Below are positions 12,123 through 21,015 of a stretch of DNA of 64,000 nt, piece after piece. The notes beneath the pieces are model-generated. The model was not told where the DNA came from, did not search any database, and saw only the letters and a list, made by a program, of their open reading frames with translations. The translations under genes were made by a program, and so were the position numbers. Numbering within the stretch: the first letter of the stretch is position 1; each line of letters starts with the position of its first letter. Source of the DNA: Pseudomonadota bacterium (lineage in GTDB: Bacteria; Pseudomonadota; Gammaproteobacteria; Burkholderiales; Thiobacillaceae); contig JAKQCX010000011.1 of assembly GCA_029558905.1 (NCBI GenBank), positions 155,459 to 219,458 of the forward strand, read 5' to 3'.

Positions 12123-13199
12123 TCAGGCCGCATCACGAGCCGAAGCTTCTCCTCCAGACACCGCCAGCGCGGCCAGAATGCGGCGCACCGGGGCAGGCAA
12201 TGCCGTGTCGTGCAACGCCCGCAGGGGCAACCAGACGCGCGCGGGCGTTGCAATTCCAGTGGGCCGGGATACCGCCACAAGCCAGGGCCGGATATGGAGA
12301 CGCAGATGGGTGAAGCCATGCACCACATGCGGCAGGGGTTCGCATGTCAAGACCTGGAAACCCTGATGCATGGCGGCATGGACCATATCCTCCCCGGCTG
12401 GGTGCTCGGGCAGGCTCCAGAGCCCGCCCCAGATCCCCGAGCGCGGGCGTTTTTCCAGCATCACCCTGCCGCCATGGGTCATCACCAGCATGGCCGTGGT
12501 TTTCTCGGGCAACGCCTTGCCTGGACGTGGGCCAGGCAAGGTCCTGTACCGCCCTTCGCGGTGCGCGACACACTCGGCGGCAAACGGGCAAACGTCGCAG
12601 CGGGGCTGGGTCCGCGTGCAGAGCAGGGCGCCCAGGTCCATGATCCCCTGCGTGTAGGCACGGATCCCCGAGCGCGGCAGCAGGCTTTCGGCCAATTGCC
12701 ACAGGCGTGCCTCCACAACCCTGTCCCCCGGCCAGCCCGCCACGCCGAAGACCCTGGCCAGCACACGCTTGACATTGCCGTCCAGAACGGCACGGCGCCG
12801 GGCAAACGCAAAGGCGCCAATGGCGGCCGCGGTGGAACGCCCAATGCCGGGGAGCTGCTGTATGGCTGCATGGTCATACGGGAATCGTCCGCCATGTCGT
12901 TGCGCGATCAACCGCGCCGCGGCATGCAGGTTGCGCGCACGGCCGTAGTACCCCAGTCCTGACCAGAGGGCCAGCACTTCATCCTCATCTGCCCTCGCCA
13001 GACTGGAAATATCCGGGAAACGCGCCATGAAGCGTTGAAAGTAGGGAATCACCGTGTCCACCCGGGTCTGTTGCAGCATGATCTCCGATACCCAGACGGG
13101 GTAGGGATCCGGCCGCGTCCCCATGGTCTGCCAGGGCAGGTCATGGCGTCCATGCGTGGCATGCCAGTGCATGAGGCGGGAAGCGAAATCGGTCGGCAT
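12123..13199 (-). CDS. mutY: A/G-specific adenine DNA glycosylase MutY
   Basis: MutY removes adenine mispaired with 8-oxoguanine. The 358-residue product has SEIMLQQTRV with the catalytic Glu, the helix-hairpin-helix LPGIGRSTAAAI, LDGNVKRVLARV with the catalytic Asp, and the 4Fe-4S cluster loop C-x6-C-x2-C-x5-C (CTRTQPRCDVCPFAAEC). The C-terminal NUDIX-like domain that recognises 8-oxoG is present (VMLEKRPRSGIWGGLWSLPE). The frame is open upstream to 13283, but the family start is MPTDFASRL at 13199. This start overlaps the possible start of the divergent radical SAM gene within the tetranucleotide CATG. Confidence 0.97.
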   Translation of the reverse strand: MPTDFASRLMHWHATHGRHDLPWQTMGTRPDPYPVWVSEIMLQQTRVDTVIPYFQRFMARFPDISSLARADEDEVLALWSGLGYYGRARNLHAAARLIAQRHGGRFPYDHAAIQQLPGIGRSTAAAIGAFAFARRRAVLDGNVKRVLARVFGVAGWPGDRVVEARLWQLAESLLPRSGIRAYTQGIMDLGALLCTRTQPRCDVCPFAAECVAHREGRYRTLPGPRPGKALPEKTTAMLVMTHGGRVMLEKRPRSGIWGGLWSLPEHPAGEDMVHAAMHQGFQVLTCEPLPHVVHGFTHLRLHIRPWLVAVSRPTGIATPARVWLPLRALHDTALPAPVRRILAALAVSGGEASARDAA

Positions 13200-14088
13200 G
13201 GATCCAGTGTGCCAGAATCGCATCGTGAACATACTGTCCGGTACCCTCTCCACCACATCGCATGACCGTGACACGGCAGGCATGGCCTATGTCTATCCTG
13301 TGGTTTCACGTCGCGCGGGAGGCGTATCGGTGGGTGTGAATCTGAACCCCAACAATGCCTGCAACTGGCGCTGTCTCTACTGCCAGGTACCCAACCTGCG
13401 GCGCGGTGGACCAGCCCCGATCGATCTCGTCCGCCTGGACTCGGAACTGCGTCACATGCTCGCGCACATCGTGCGGGGCGATTTCATGTCGAGGCATGTG
13501 CCACGGGACGCGCAACGCTTCAGCGACGTGGCCCTGTCCGGCAACGGTGAACCCACGAGCGCCCCCGAGTTTCCCATGGTGGTGGAGCTGATCGGGCAGG
13601 CGATGGCGGATTTCGGTCTGCTGGCACAAGGTGTGAAGTTACTGCTGATCAGTAACGGCAGCCTGGCCCATCGCGCCACCGTATTGCAGGGCATACGCCG
13701 CATGGCCACCCTGAATGGCGAGGTCTGGTTCAAGTTCGACCGTGCCACGCCATCCGGCATGCACCTGGTGAACGACACGGAAACGGATCCGGAGCGCCAT
13801 TTCCAACGCCTGAAGGCGGTAGCAGGACTTTGCCCCACCTGGATTCAGACCTGCATGTTCACGCTGGACGGCGCACCGCCCTCGGATCAGGAAACACAGG
13901 CCTACCTGGACATGCTCGCGCGCTGTCGGCGGGAGCGCATCGGTCTGGCTGGGGTACTGCTCTACGGCCTCGCACGCGCCTCCATGCAGCCGGAGGCGTC
14001 CCGGATCGGCACGCTGGATCCGGACTGGCTGAAGATGCTGGCGGAGCGTATCGAGGCCTTGGGGCTGCCGCTGCGTCTCACACCCTAG
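13198..14088 (+). CDS. Radical SAM protein, COG0731-like
   Basis: A radical S-adenosylmethionine enzyme of about 296 residues. The CNWRCLYC motif (C-x3-C-x2-C) binds the 4Fe-4S cluster that cleaves SAM, and SGNGEPTS matches the GGE-type SAM-binding motif. The N-terminal AYVYPVVSRRAGGVSVGVNLNPNNAC block resembles wyosine-type/COG0731 radical SAM oxidoreductases, but the substrate is not known. The start is uncertain: ATG 13198 overlaps the mutY start codon on the other strand; GTG 13225 and ATG 13285 are alternatives. The conserved HDRDTAG segment before the third makes 13285 too short in my view. No maturation partner gene is adjacent. Confidence 0.8.
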   Translation: MDPVCQNRIVNILSGTLSTTSHDRDTAGMAYVYPVVSRRAGGVSVGVNLNPNNACNWRCLYCQVPNLRRGGPAPIDLVRLDSELRHMLAHIVRGDFMSRHVPRDAQRFSDVALSGNGEPTSAPEFPMVVELIGQAMADFGLLAQGVKLLLISNGSLAHRATVLQGIRRMATLNGEVWFKFDRATPSGMHLVNDTETDPERHFQRLKAVAGLCPTWIQTCMFTLDGAPPSDQETQAYLDMLARCRRERIGLAGVLLYGLARASMQPEASRIGTLDPDWLKMLAERIEALGLPLRLTP

Positions 14089-14257
14089 ACCACCTCGCAG
14101 CACGATGCATGTATGACGCGGATTTTCCGCCCGCCGCACACCAGCAGCCGACCCGTCGCGCGCAAGACTTCCCCTTGCGCGTCAAAAGCTTAGGACTGGC
14201 AACCCGCCGGAAATTTTGTTAGGCTGCGTCCGGTTTTGACGAAAGGGGGGTCGCTCG

Positions 14258-15541
14258 ATGCAGGTAGCCAAGCCTCTGTTGCGCAAGCGTGTTCTGCTGT
14301 TTCTGGCCACCCTGCCCTTGTTGGGCGTGGTCGCCGCGTTCGGCATTGCTCCCGACACCCCGCTCGACCTGCCCGAACAGGCCACCGTGGTGGAAACCCT
14401 GGACCTGCCGAACATCGAAGCCATGGATTCAGGCAGCTTCGATTTCTGGCGTGAAGAGCGGATCACGCATGGTGATACGCTGCCCACCCTGCTGGACCGG
14501 CTGGGTGTCGGCAACGAGGATGCGCGCAAGTTGCTGCAAGCCGCGCGGGAAAGCAAGGTCCTTGGTCGCCTCACCCCCGGACGCACGGTCCTGGGCCGCG
14601 TCAGCGGAGCGGGGCAGTTGTTGCTGTTCCGCTATCTTCTGTCCGATCAAACCCTGATCACGGCCAGGCGCTCGGGCAATGACTTCCAGGTAACGGAGGA
14701 AGCCGTAACACTGGAATCCCGTCCCATCCTGCGTTCCGGAGAGATCATCAGCTCCCTGTATGGCGCCACGGACGCCGCCGACGTACCGGACAACATCGCC
14801 TCGGAAATGGCCGAGGTATTCTCCGGCGACATCGACTTCCACAAGGACCTGCGCAAGGGTGACCGCTTCTCCCTGGTCTACGAGGCCTTCTATTTCCAGG
14901 GCCAGCTGGTGAAGACCGGGCGCCTGCTGGCGGCCGAATTCACCAATGCCGGCAAGCGCCATCAGGCCGTGTATTTCAGGGATCCGCAAGGCAAGGAAGG
15001 CTATTTCACACCCGAAGGCCAGAACCTGAAGCGTGCCTTCCTGAAGTCTCCCCTGCCCTACAGCCGGATTTCCTCCGGTTTCTCACAATCCCGGAAACAC
15101 CCCATACTCGGCTACCAGCGTGCCCACAAGGGCGTGGATTATGCCGCGCCCACGGGTACGCCAATCCGCGCGGTCGCCGATGCCGTGGTCCAATTTTCCG
15201 GCCGGAAAAACGGCTACGGCAATCTGATCGTGCTGCGCCACAAGGCACCCTTCAGCACCGCCTATGGTCATCTTTCCCGCTTCGCCAAGGGCATGAAACG
15301 AGGCAGCCGGGTGAGCCAAGGCGAGGTCATCGGCTATGTTGGCGCCACCGGCCTGGCCACCGGCCCTCATCTGCACTATGAATTCCGCATCAACAACGTG
15401 CAGACCAATCCGCTGACACTGAACCTGCCCCATTCCTATCCCCTGGACACACGCTACCGCAGCCAGTTCGCTGCCGTGGCCAAGCCCCTGTCGAATCAGC
15501 TGGATCTGTTGCGCGGCACTAACCTGGCCGCCTTCGATTGA
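14258..15541 (+). CDS. M23 family murein endopeptidase with OapA/LysM-like N-terminal domains
   Basis: A 427-residue periplasmic or membrane-anchored peptidase of the MepM/YebA type that cuts peptidoglycan cross-links during growth. There is one N-terminal hydrophobic segment (about residues 10-28), then an OapA-like region starting near residue 60 (ERITHGDTLPTLLDRLG), and a C-terminal LytM/M23 domain. The zinc ligands are in HKGVD (His290, Asp294) and HLHYE (His371, His373). All catalytic residues are present, so it is likely to be active rather than an EnvC-type activator. It stands alone, with a 169-base upstream gap and the convergent zapD 28 bases downstream. Confidence 0.92.
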   Translation: MQVAKPLLRKRVLLFLATLPLLGVVAAFGIAPDTPLDLPEQATVVETLDLPNIEAMDSGSFDFWREERITHGDTLPTLLDRLGVGNEDARKLLQAARESKVLGRLTPGRTVLGRVSGAGQLLLFRYLLSDQTLITARRSGNDFQVTEEAVTLESRPILRSGEIISSLYGATDAADVPDNIASEMAEVFSGDIDFHKDLRKGDRFSLVYEAFYFQGQLVKTGRLLAAEFTNAGKRHQAVYFRDPQGKEGYFTPEGQNLKRAFLKSPLPYSRISSGFSQSRKHPILGYQRAHKGVDYAAPTGTPIRAVADAVVQFSGRKNGYGNLIVLRHKAPFSTAYGHLSRFAKGMKRGSRVSQGEVIGYVGATGLATGPHLHYEFRINNVQTNPLTLNLPHSYPLDTRYRSQFAAVAKPLSNQLDLLRGTNLAAFD

Positions 15542-15569
15542 GTGGCGGGGTCCGCGGCATACCCAGGGC

Positions 15570-16319
15570 CTACAGATTGCAGAATGTCAGGTCGAACGAC
15601 ACATCCCGGTCGCACAGCCGGGGTTTCTGGGCGGTGTCCGGCACCAGGAAGCGGATGTTGACGGCGTATTTGTTGGCACTGACTTCCGGCGCGCAAGACG
15701 CGTTCACAGCAACCCGTAGCATATGCGCCGAGCGCCCCGCCAGCATGAGCTGAAACGACCCTTGCGTGGCGGTATGGCTGCTGGCGCGACCGCCTTCGCG
15801 CAATATGCGCAAGACCACGTCAACCGCCTTCTTGACCGGTAACATGGGACTCAGCCAGGCAGCCAGGTCCCGTTTCCTATCCTCGTCCGCCTGATTCAGC
15901 CAGTAGTGATACACCGGCAGGTCAAAGCTGCAGACCCCTCCGGGGATGCTCGCGCGGCCCTTGATGCTGGACAACCACTCGTTGTCACGCACATGCTGGC
16001 CAAGCTTTCCGGTCATGGCCAGCAAACCGGAGAGCGCACGCGCCAGGCCCGCGAGCACATCCTCCAGGCGTGTCGCATCGACCGCCGGGTTTCTGCGCAG
16101 GATTTCGAGGCTGTTCTTTTGGCGGTCCAGCTCCTGGATCAACTCATTCTTGAGTTCCGAGCGCGCCGTGACCTCGACGATCTCGAAAATGGCCAGCAAG
16201 CCGGCGTGGTGGGAGCGGAAGTCCTGGGCCTGAATGAAGTAAGCGGCCTTGCCGAACAAATCCTCCAGGCGCAACCAGGTACGGATGCGCTCATTCAGAG
16301 GAAATTCATAGACAGTCAC
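15570..16319 (-). CDS. zapD: Cell division protein ZapD
   Basis: ZapD (DUF1342) binds the C-terminus of FtsZ and bundles protofilaments at the Z ring. The 249-residue protein matches in length and in the conserved N-terminus YEFPLNERIRTWLRLE, and in the R-x-x-IPGG-x-CSFDLPVYHYWL block around residues 140-160. The beta-strand C-terminal half ends in VSFDLTFCNL. It is the last gene of the pilB-pilC-pilD-coaE-zapD run, 75 bases after coaE. The zinc-binding yacG gene that often follows zapD is not seen here. Confidence 0.96.
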   Translation of the reverse strand: MTVYEFPLNERIRTWLRLEDLFGKAAYFIQAQDFRSHHAGLLAIFEIVEVTARSELKNELIQELDRQKNSLEILRRNPAVDATRLEDVLAGLARALSGLLAMTGKLGQHVRDNEWLSSIKGRASIPGGVCSFDLPVYHYWLNQADEDRKRDLAAWLSPMLPVKKAVDVVLRILREGGRASSHTATQGSFQLMLAGRSAHMLRVAVNASCAPEVSANKYAVNIRFLVPDTAQKPRLCDRDVSFDLTFCNL

Positions 16320-16394
16320 CAGGGGTGGCCCGATATGTTGGACGAAATAATGACCGCAAGGACCTGAATAGGCAGAGATTCTGCCGGAAGGCGA

Positions 16395-17042
16395 TTACCG
16401 AGCGCAACGAGTAGTTGCTCCACCCCGTGCTTTACACCCGGCCAGACGCAGATAGCGCGCATGCAGGGCCAGCGCCTGCGACTCGAGGGCCGACAGGTCG
16501 CCCCGGTTATCGATCACGTCGTCGGCCAGGGCCAGCCGTGTCGTCCTGTCGCACTGTGACGCAAGAATGGCCCTGGCCTGGGTTTTGGTCATGCCAGGGC
16601 GCGAGATGATGCGCTGTACCTGCTGCGGGACGTCGCAGTCCACCACGGCGATGCGGTCTATCAGTCCACGATAGGCCGCCATGTGTTCCGCCAGCAGAGG
16701 AACCACCAGGAGGGCATAGCATGCCGTCAGACCAGCCAGACGCCGTGCGGCCTCCTGACGAATCAGGGGATGCAGGATCCGCTCCAGACGCAGGCGCGCC
16801 CCAGGGTCGGAAAATATGCGTGCACGCATGGCCGGACGGTCCAGCGCGCCATCGGCTGCCAGACAGGTCTCACCGAACTCCGCGACTATGGCCGCCAGGG
16901 CCTGTCCATGCCGGGCAGTCAGTTCTCGGGCGATCAGGTCCGTATCCACCACGGTCACCCCCTGCCGGGCAAAACATTCGGCCACCGTGCTCTTGCCGCA
17001 GCCAACACCCCCCGTGAGCCCAACACAGAACGCGCGCGTCAT
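16395..17042 (-). CDS. coaE: Dephospho-CoA kinase
   Basis: CoaE phosphorylates the 3'-hydroxyl of dephospho-CoA, the last step of coenzyme A synthesis. The 215-residue protein starts MTRAFCVGLTGGVGCGKST with the P-loop GGVGCGKS, followed by VVDTDLIARE (substrate and Mg binding) and HPLIR. The C-terminal LID and adenine-binding regions are normal. The frame is open far upstream, but that part is only the shadow of pilD; the ATG at 17042 overlaps the pilD stop by 4 bases, so the two genes are translationally coupled. Confidence 0.96.
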   Translation of the reverse strand: MTRAFCVGLTGGVGCGKSTVAECFARQGVTVVDTDLIARELTARHGQALAAIVAEFGETCLAADGALDRPAMRARIFSDPGARLRLERILHPLIRQEAARRLAGLTACYALLVVPLLAEHMAAYRGLIDRIAVVDCDVPQQVQRIISRPGMTKTQARAILASQCDRTTRLALADDVIDNRGDLSALESQALALHARYLRLAGCKARGGATTRCAR

Positions 17043-17902
17043 CCCAGCCAGAAGCGGATGACATCTGTACCCCAGAACAGTGCCACCAACCCTCCCAGGG
17101 CCAGCCAGGGGCCAAAGGGGATGGGCTTGCCGCGTGTCTGGCCCCGGAACAGGATCGCGGCGATGCCAAAGACCGCTCCCGCCAGGCTGGCTACGAGCAC
17201 GATGGGCAGCAGCAGCTTCCATCCCAGCCAGGCCCCCAGGGCCGCCAGCAGCTTGAAGTCGCCAAACCCCATGCCCTCCTTGCCGGTCAGCCATTTGAAC
17301 AGGTGATACACCGACCATAGGCTGAGATACCCGGCCACGGCCCCGATCACGGCCTCGTCCAGGGGCACGAAGCGGCCTCCCAGATTGGCCAGCAGACCAG
17401 CCCAGGCCAGTGGCAGGGTCAGGCTGTCCGGCAGCAGGCGGGTGTCCAGATCGATGCAGGTCAGGGCAAGCAACACGGCCAACAATCCCCATACCCAGAA
17501 CACATCGCTGCCCGGGCCCCATTGCCAGGCAGCGAGGGCAAACAAAAGACCGGTGAGGCCCTCGACCAACGGGTAGCGTGATGAAATCACGCATTGGCAA
17601 CGGGAACAGCGCCCCCGCAACATCAACCAGCTGAGGATCGGCACGTTCTCGTACCAGCGCAGGACATGCGCGCATTGAGGGCAGCCCGAGGCCGGCAATA
17701 TCAGATCGTAGCGTTGTCCTGGCACGGGCTCCTGTCCCTGCAGCCAGGCGCACTGCTCCTGCCATTCCCGCTCCAGCATGCGGGGCAGGCGGTGGATCAC
17801 CACATTGAGAAAGCTGCCCAACATGAGCCCGAACAAGGCCGCCAGAACGACGAACAGGCCGGGCTGCAAGGCGAGGAGATACAGATCGGAAGCCGGGCTC
17901 AA
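17039..17902 (-). CDS. pilD: Prepilin peptidase/N-methyltransferase PilD
   Basis: PilD cleaves the leader of type IV prepilins and type II secretion pseudopilins at the inner membrane and methylates the new N-terminus. The 287-residue polytopic protein carries the zinc-binding cysteine quartet in the first cytoplasmic loop (Cys74, Cys77, Cys99, Cys102) and the two catalytic aspartates, Asp151 in CIDLD and Asp215 in the GxGD motif GFGDFKLL. About seven or eight hydrophobic segments are visible. It follows pilC by 80 bases and overlaps coaE by 4. Confidence 0.97.
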   Translation of the reverse strand: MSPASDLYLLALQPGLFVVLAALFGLMLGSFLNVVIHRLPRMLEREWQEQCAWLQGQEPVPGQRYDLILPASGCPQCAHVLRWYENVPILSWLMLRGRCSRCQCVISSRYPLVEGLTGLLFALAAWQWGPGSDVFWVWGLLAVLLALTCIDLDTRLLPDSLTLPLAWAGLLANLGGRFVPLDEAVIGAVAGYLSLWSVYHLFKWLTGKEGMGFGDFKLLAALGAWLGWKLLLPIVLVASLAGAVFGIAAILFRGQTRGKPIPFGPWLALGGLVALFWGTDVIRFWLG

Positions 17903-17982
17903 GCGCAGAGCCCGTGGTCAGTTGAAATCAAGACTGCGCCCCCGGTGATCCACGTAGAAACAGGGCTAAGGACCTTCCTGGA

Positions 17983-19203
17983 TCAAACCACCGTGCCCAT
18001 CTTGAAGATCGGCAGATACATGGCGATAACGATTGTGCCAATCAGGGTGCCCAGCACGACCATGATGAATGGCTCCATCAGGCTGGAGATACCCGCAACG
18101 GCATCGTCCACCTCGCGTTCGTAATAATCCGCCACCTTGGTCAGCATGGTATCCAGCGAACCCGACTCCTCACCAATGGCCACCATCTGGATGAGCATGT
18201 TGGGAAACACGCCGACGGACTGCAGGGATGCCGCCAGCGCCGCGCCCGTGGCCACCTGGGTCTTGATCTTCAGCGTCGCTTCCGAAAACACATGGTTGCC
18301 CGAGGCGCCCGCCACGGAATCCAGGGATTCCACCATGGGCACCCCAGCCGAGAACATGGAGGAGAAGGTACGTGACCAGCGCGACACCGTGGCCTTCTCG
18401 ATGAGTGGCCCGAACACGGGCAATTTCAGGGTCCAGGCATCCACCTTGGCCTTGAACGCGGGAGAATGCCTCAGGGCATAGAACAGGCCATAGATTGCCA
18501 CGCCGATGGCACCAAAGATCAGATACCACCAGGCCACGAACAGGTCGGAAAGGAAGATCACGAACTCCGTCAGGGCGGGCAGGCCCTGTCCTGAACCGGC
18601 ATAGAGGTCCTTGAAGGAGGGGATCACGAAGATCATGATGCCCGCCGTGATGATGAAGGCCACCACCATGACCGTCACCGGGTAGAACAGGGCGGACTTG
18701 ATCTTGCCCTTGATGGCCAGCATCTTTTCCTTGTAGGTGGCCAGCCGGTCCAGCACCGTATCCAGGATGCCCGCCTGTTCGCCGGCATTGACCAGGTTGC
18801 AGAACAGGCCGTCGAAGTATTGAGGATGTTTCTTGAAGGCGGTGCTCATGCTGCTGCCGGTCTCCACATCCGCCTTGATGTCCGCCAGAAGACGCTGCAG
18901 GGAGGGGTTGGCGTGACTGCGGGAGGTGATGTCGAAGGCCTGCAGCAGAGGCACACCCGCCTTGAGCATGGTGGCCAGCTGACGCGTGAACAGGGCGATG
19001 TCCTTCTCGGTGATCTTCTTGGTGCGCGCGAAAATGCCCTGCTTGTTCACCCGGAGCACATTGATGCCCTGACGCCGCAGGGACTGGCGCACGAACGCCT
19101 CGCCAGGGGCGATCATCTCGCCTTTCACTTTCTTGCCCGTCTTGTCCGTGCCCTCCCACAGAAAGGGCATCTGCCGCACGGCTGCTGCCTTGGCCACCGC
19201 CAT
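17983..19203 (-). CDS. pilC: Type IV pilus inner-membrane platform protein PilC
   Basis: PilC is the GspF-family platform protein that couples the PilB and PilT motors to pilus assembly. The 406-residue product has two T2SSF domains, each containing the family pattern FTRQLATMLKAGVPLLQAF (about residues 75-95) and WSRTFSSMFSAGVPMVESL (about 275-295). It has three transmembrane segments, the last near the C-terminus (MVVLGTLIGTIVIAMYLPIF). It starts 13 bases after pilB in the same operon. Confidence 0.97.
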   Translation of the reverse strand: MAVAKAAAVRQMPFLWEGTDKTGKKVKGEMIAPGEAFVRQSLRRQGINVLRVNKQGIFARTKKITEKDIALFTRQLATMLKAGVPLLQAFDITSRSHANPSLQRLLADIKADVETGSSMSTAFKKHPQYFDGLFCNLVNAGEQAGILDTVLDRLATYKEKMLAIKGKIKSALFYPVTVMVVAFIITAGIMIFVIPSFKDLYAGSGQGLPALTEFVIFLSDLFVAWWYLIFGAIGVAIYGLFYALRHSPAFKAKVDAWTLKLPVFGPLIEKATVSRWSRTFSSMFSAGVPMVESLDSVAGASGNHVFSEATLKIKTQVATGAALAASLQSVGVFPNMLIQMVAIGEESGSLDTMLTKVADYYEREVDDAVAGISSLMEPFIMVVLGTLIGTIVIAMYLPIFKMGTVV

Positions 19204-19216
19204 TGTCTGCTCTCCC

Positions 19217-20938
19217 TTACTCGTTGGTTACCGCCAGCACCTCTTCCAGTGAAGTTATGCCCTGTTTCACCTTCAGCAGGCCCGACTCCCTCAGGTTGAG
19301 GACCTCTTCACGCCGCGCCTGATCGGCGATATCCAGGGCCGTGCCATTCTTCATGATGATGCGGCTGAGTTCCTCGCTGACCGGCATGACCTGATAGATG
19401 CCCACGCGCCCTTTGTAGCCGGTGTCCTTGCATGCCGGGCAGCCCACCGCGGTATAGGCCTGCCAGCTGCCATCCAGATCCGCCTCGCCGAAGCCGGCAT
19501 TCAGCAGGGCCTCCGGTGGGATGTCCACGGGTTTCTTGCAACTGGGGCACAAGCGTCGGCCCAGGCGTTGAGCGGTGATCAGATTCACGGAGGAAGCCAC
19601 GTTGTAGGACGGAACACCCATGTTCACCAGACGGGTCAGGGTGGAGGGGGCGTCGTTGGTGTGCAGGGTGGACAGCACCATGTGGCCGGTCTGCGCTGCC
19701 TTGATGGCGATTTCCGCCGTCTCCAGGTCGCGGATCTCGCCCACCATGATGATGTCCGGATCCTGACGCAGGAAGGCGCGCAGGGCCGAGGCGAAGTCCA
19801 GTCCCGCCTTCTCGTTGATGTTCACCTGGTTGATGCCCGCCAGCTGGATTTCCACCGGGTCTTCGACAGTGGAGATATTCACTCCTGGCTGATTGAGGAT
19901 GTTGAGGCAGGAATACAGGGAAACGGTCTTGCCGGAGCCGGTGGGCCCCGTCACCAGTACCATGCCGTAGGGACGCTGCACCGCCTCCAGCAGGAGCTTG
20001 AGCTGAGCCGGCTCGTAACCCAGGTTCTCGATACCGGCCGTGGCGGCCTTGGAATCCAGGATACGCATGACGATCTTCTCGCCATACAGCGTGGGCAGCG
20101 TGGAGATCCGGAAGTCCACTGCCTTGTTACGGGACAGGACCAGCTTCATGCGCCCATCCTGGGGCACGCGCTTTTCCGAGATGTCCAGCTTGGATATGAC
20201 CTTGATGCGGGAGGCGATCTTTTCCTTGATGGCCAGGGGAGGCTGGGCCACCTCGATCAGGTTGCCATCCAGACGGTAGCGGATGCGGTAGTTCTTTTCG
20301 TAGGGCTCGTAGTGGATATCGGACGCCCCGCTGTTGATGGCGTCCAGCATGATCTTCTGCAGGTACTTCACCACCGGTGCGTCGTCGATATCTGCCGCCG
20401 CCGCCGTGTCGATCCTTTCCTGGGCCTCGTCGTCCGAGAACTCCAGGTTCAGATCCTCGGTATCGATGGTCCTGAGGATGCTCTCCTCGGAAGTCTGACC
20501 ATACTCCTCCAGCAGCCTGCCCAGCTTGTCGTCCTCCACCACCACGGGCTCGACCGTGAGATTGGACTGGAACTTGATGTCATCCAGGGCCTGGAGATTG
20601 CTGGGGTCAGAAAGACCGATGAACAGGCGGTTGCCACGCTGGGCAATGGGCAGTACCCGGTGCTTGGTGAGCAGCTTGGGATCCACGACCCCCTTGGGAA
20701 AGACCGCCGCATCGACGGCGTCCAGATTCAGGAACGGAAACCCGAAGGTCACCGCGGCAAAGGCGGCGATCTGGTCCGCACGGAATCGCCGGTTGCGCAA
20801 CAGATGGGAAAGAAAGGTCTCGCCGGAGGACTTGGCCTGATTCTGGCGATTTTCACCCTCTTCCTGAGAGAGCAGGCCCTGGACCACCATGGCCCGGCAC
20901 AACCCCGTCAAATTGGCGCCCGCCGTGACTGCAACCAT
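19217..20938 (-). CDS. pilB: Type IV-A pilus assembly ATPase PilB
   Basis: PilB is the hexameric ATPase that powers pilus extension. The 573 residues comprise an N-terminal MshEN/GspE_N region, which in some relatives binds c-di-GMP, then the ATPase core with Walker A GPTGSGKT (331-338), Walker B DIIMVGEIRD (395-404), and an Asp/His-box region (STVEDPVE, STLHTND). The tetracysteine zinc site has Cys464, Cys467, Cys500 and Cys503. pilC and pilD follow directly. The pilin and the retraction motor pilT are not in this window. Confidence 0.97.
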   Translation of the reverse strand: MVAVTAGANLTGLCRAMVVQGLLSQEEGENRQNQAKSSGETFLSHLLRNRRFRADQIAAFAAVTFGFPFLNLDAVDAAVFPKGVVDPKLLTKHRVLPIAQRGNRLFIGLSDPSNLQALDDIKFQSNLTVEPVVVEDDKLGRLLEEYGQTSEESILRTIDTEDLNLEFSDDEAQERIDTAAAADIDDAPVVKYLQKIMLDAINSGASDIHYEPYEKNYRIRYRLDGNLIEVAQPPLAIKEKIASRIKVISKLDISEKRVPQDGRMKLVLSRNKAVDFRISTLPTLYGEKIVMRILDSKAATAGIENLGYEPAQLKLLLEAVQRPYGMVLVTGPTGSGKTVSLYSCLNILNQPGVNISTVEDPVEIQLAGINQVNINEKAGLDFASALRAFLRQDPDIIMVGEIRDLETAEIAIKAAQTGHMVLSTLHTNDAPSTLTRLVNMGVPSYNVASSVNLITAQRLGRRLCPSCKKPVDIPPEALLNAGFGEADLDGSWQAYTAVGCPACKDTGYKGRVGIYQVMPVSEELSRIIMKNGTALDIADQARREEVLNLRESGLLKVKQGITSLEEVLAVTNE

Positions 20939-21015
20939 GCCCTGGCCTGTCTCCGTGGAAATTATCGTCGGACGATAGTGCTACGCCCTTGCCCAATTGT
21001 AAAGAATTCCGGCAG

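Noticed and set aside
17043..17765. Upstream extension of the coaE frame to 456 codons
   Set aside because: The extra part lies within pilD in another frame; the P-loop start MTRAFCVGLTGG at 17042 is the true N-terminus.
20963..20978. TATCGT-CGG-ACGATA inverted repeat upstream of pilB
   Set aside because: Six-base arms can arise by chance, and no known regulator site matches; noted only as a weak possibility.
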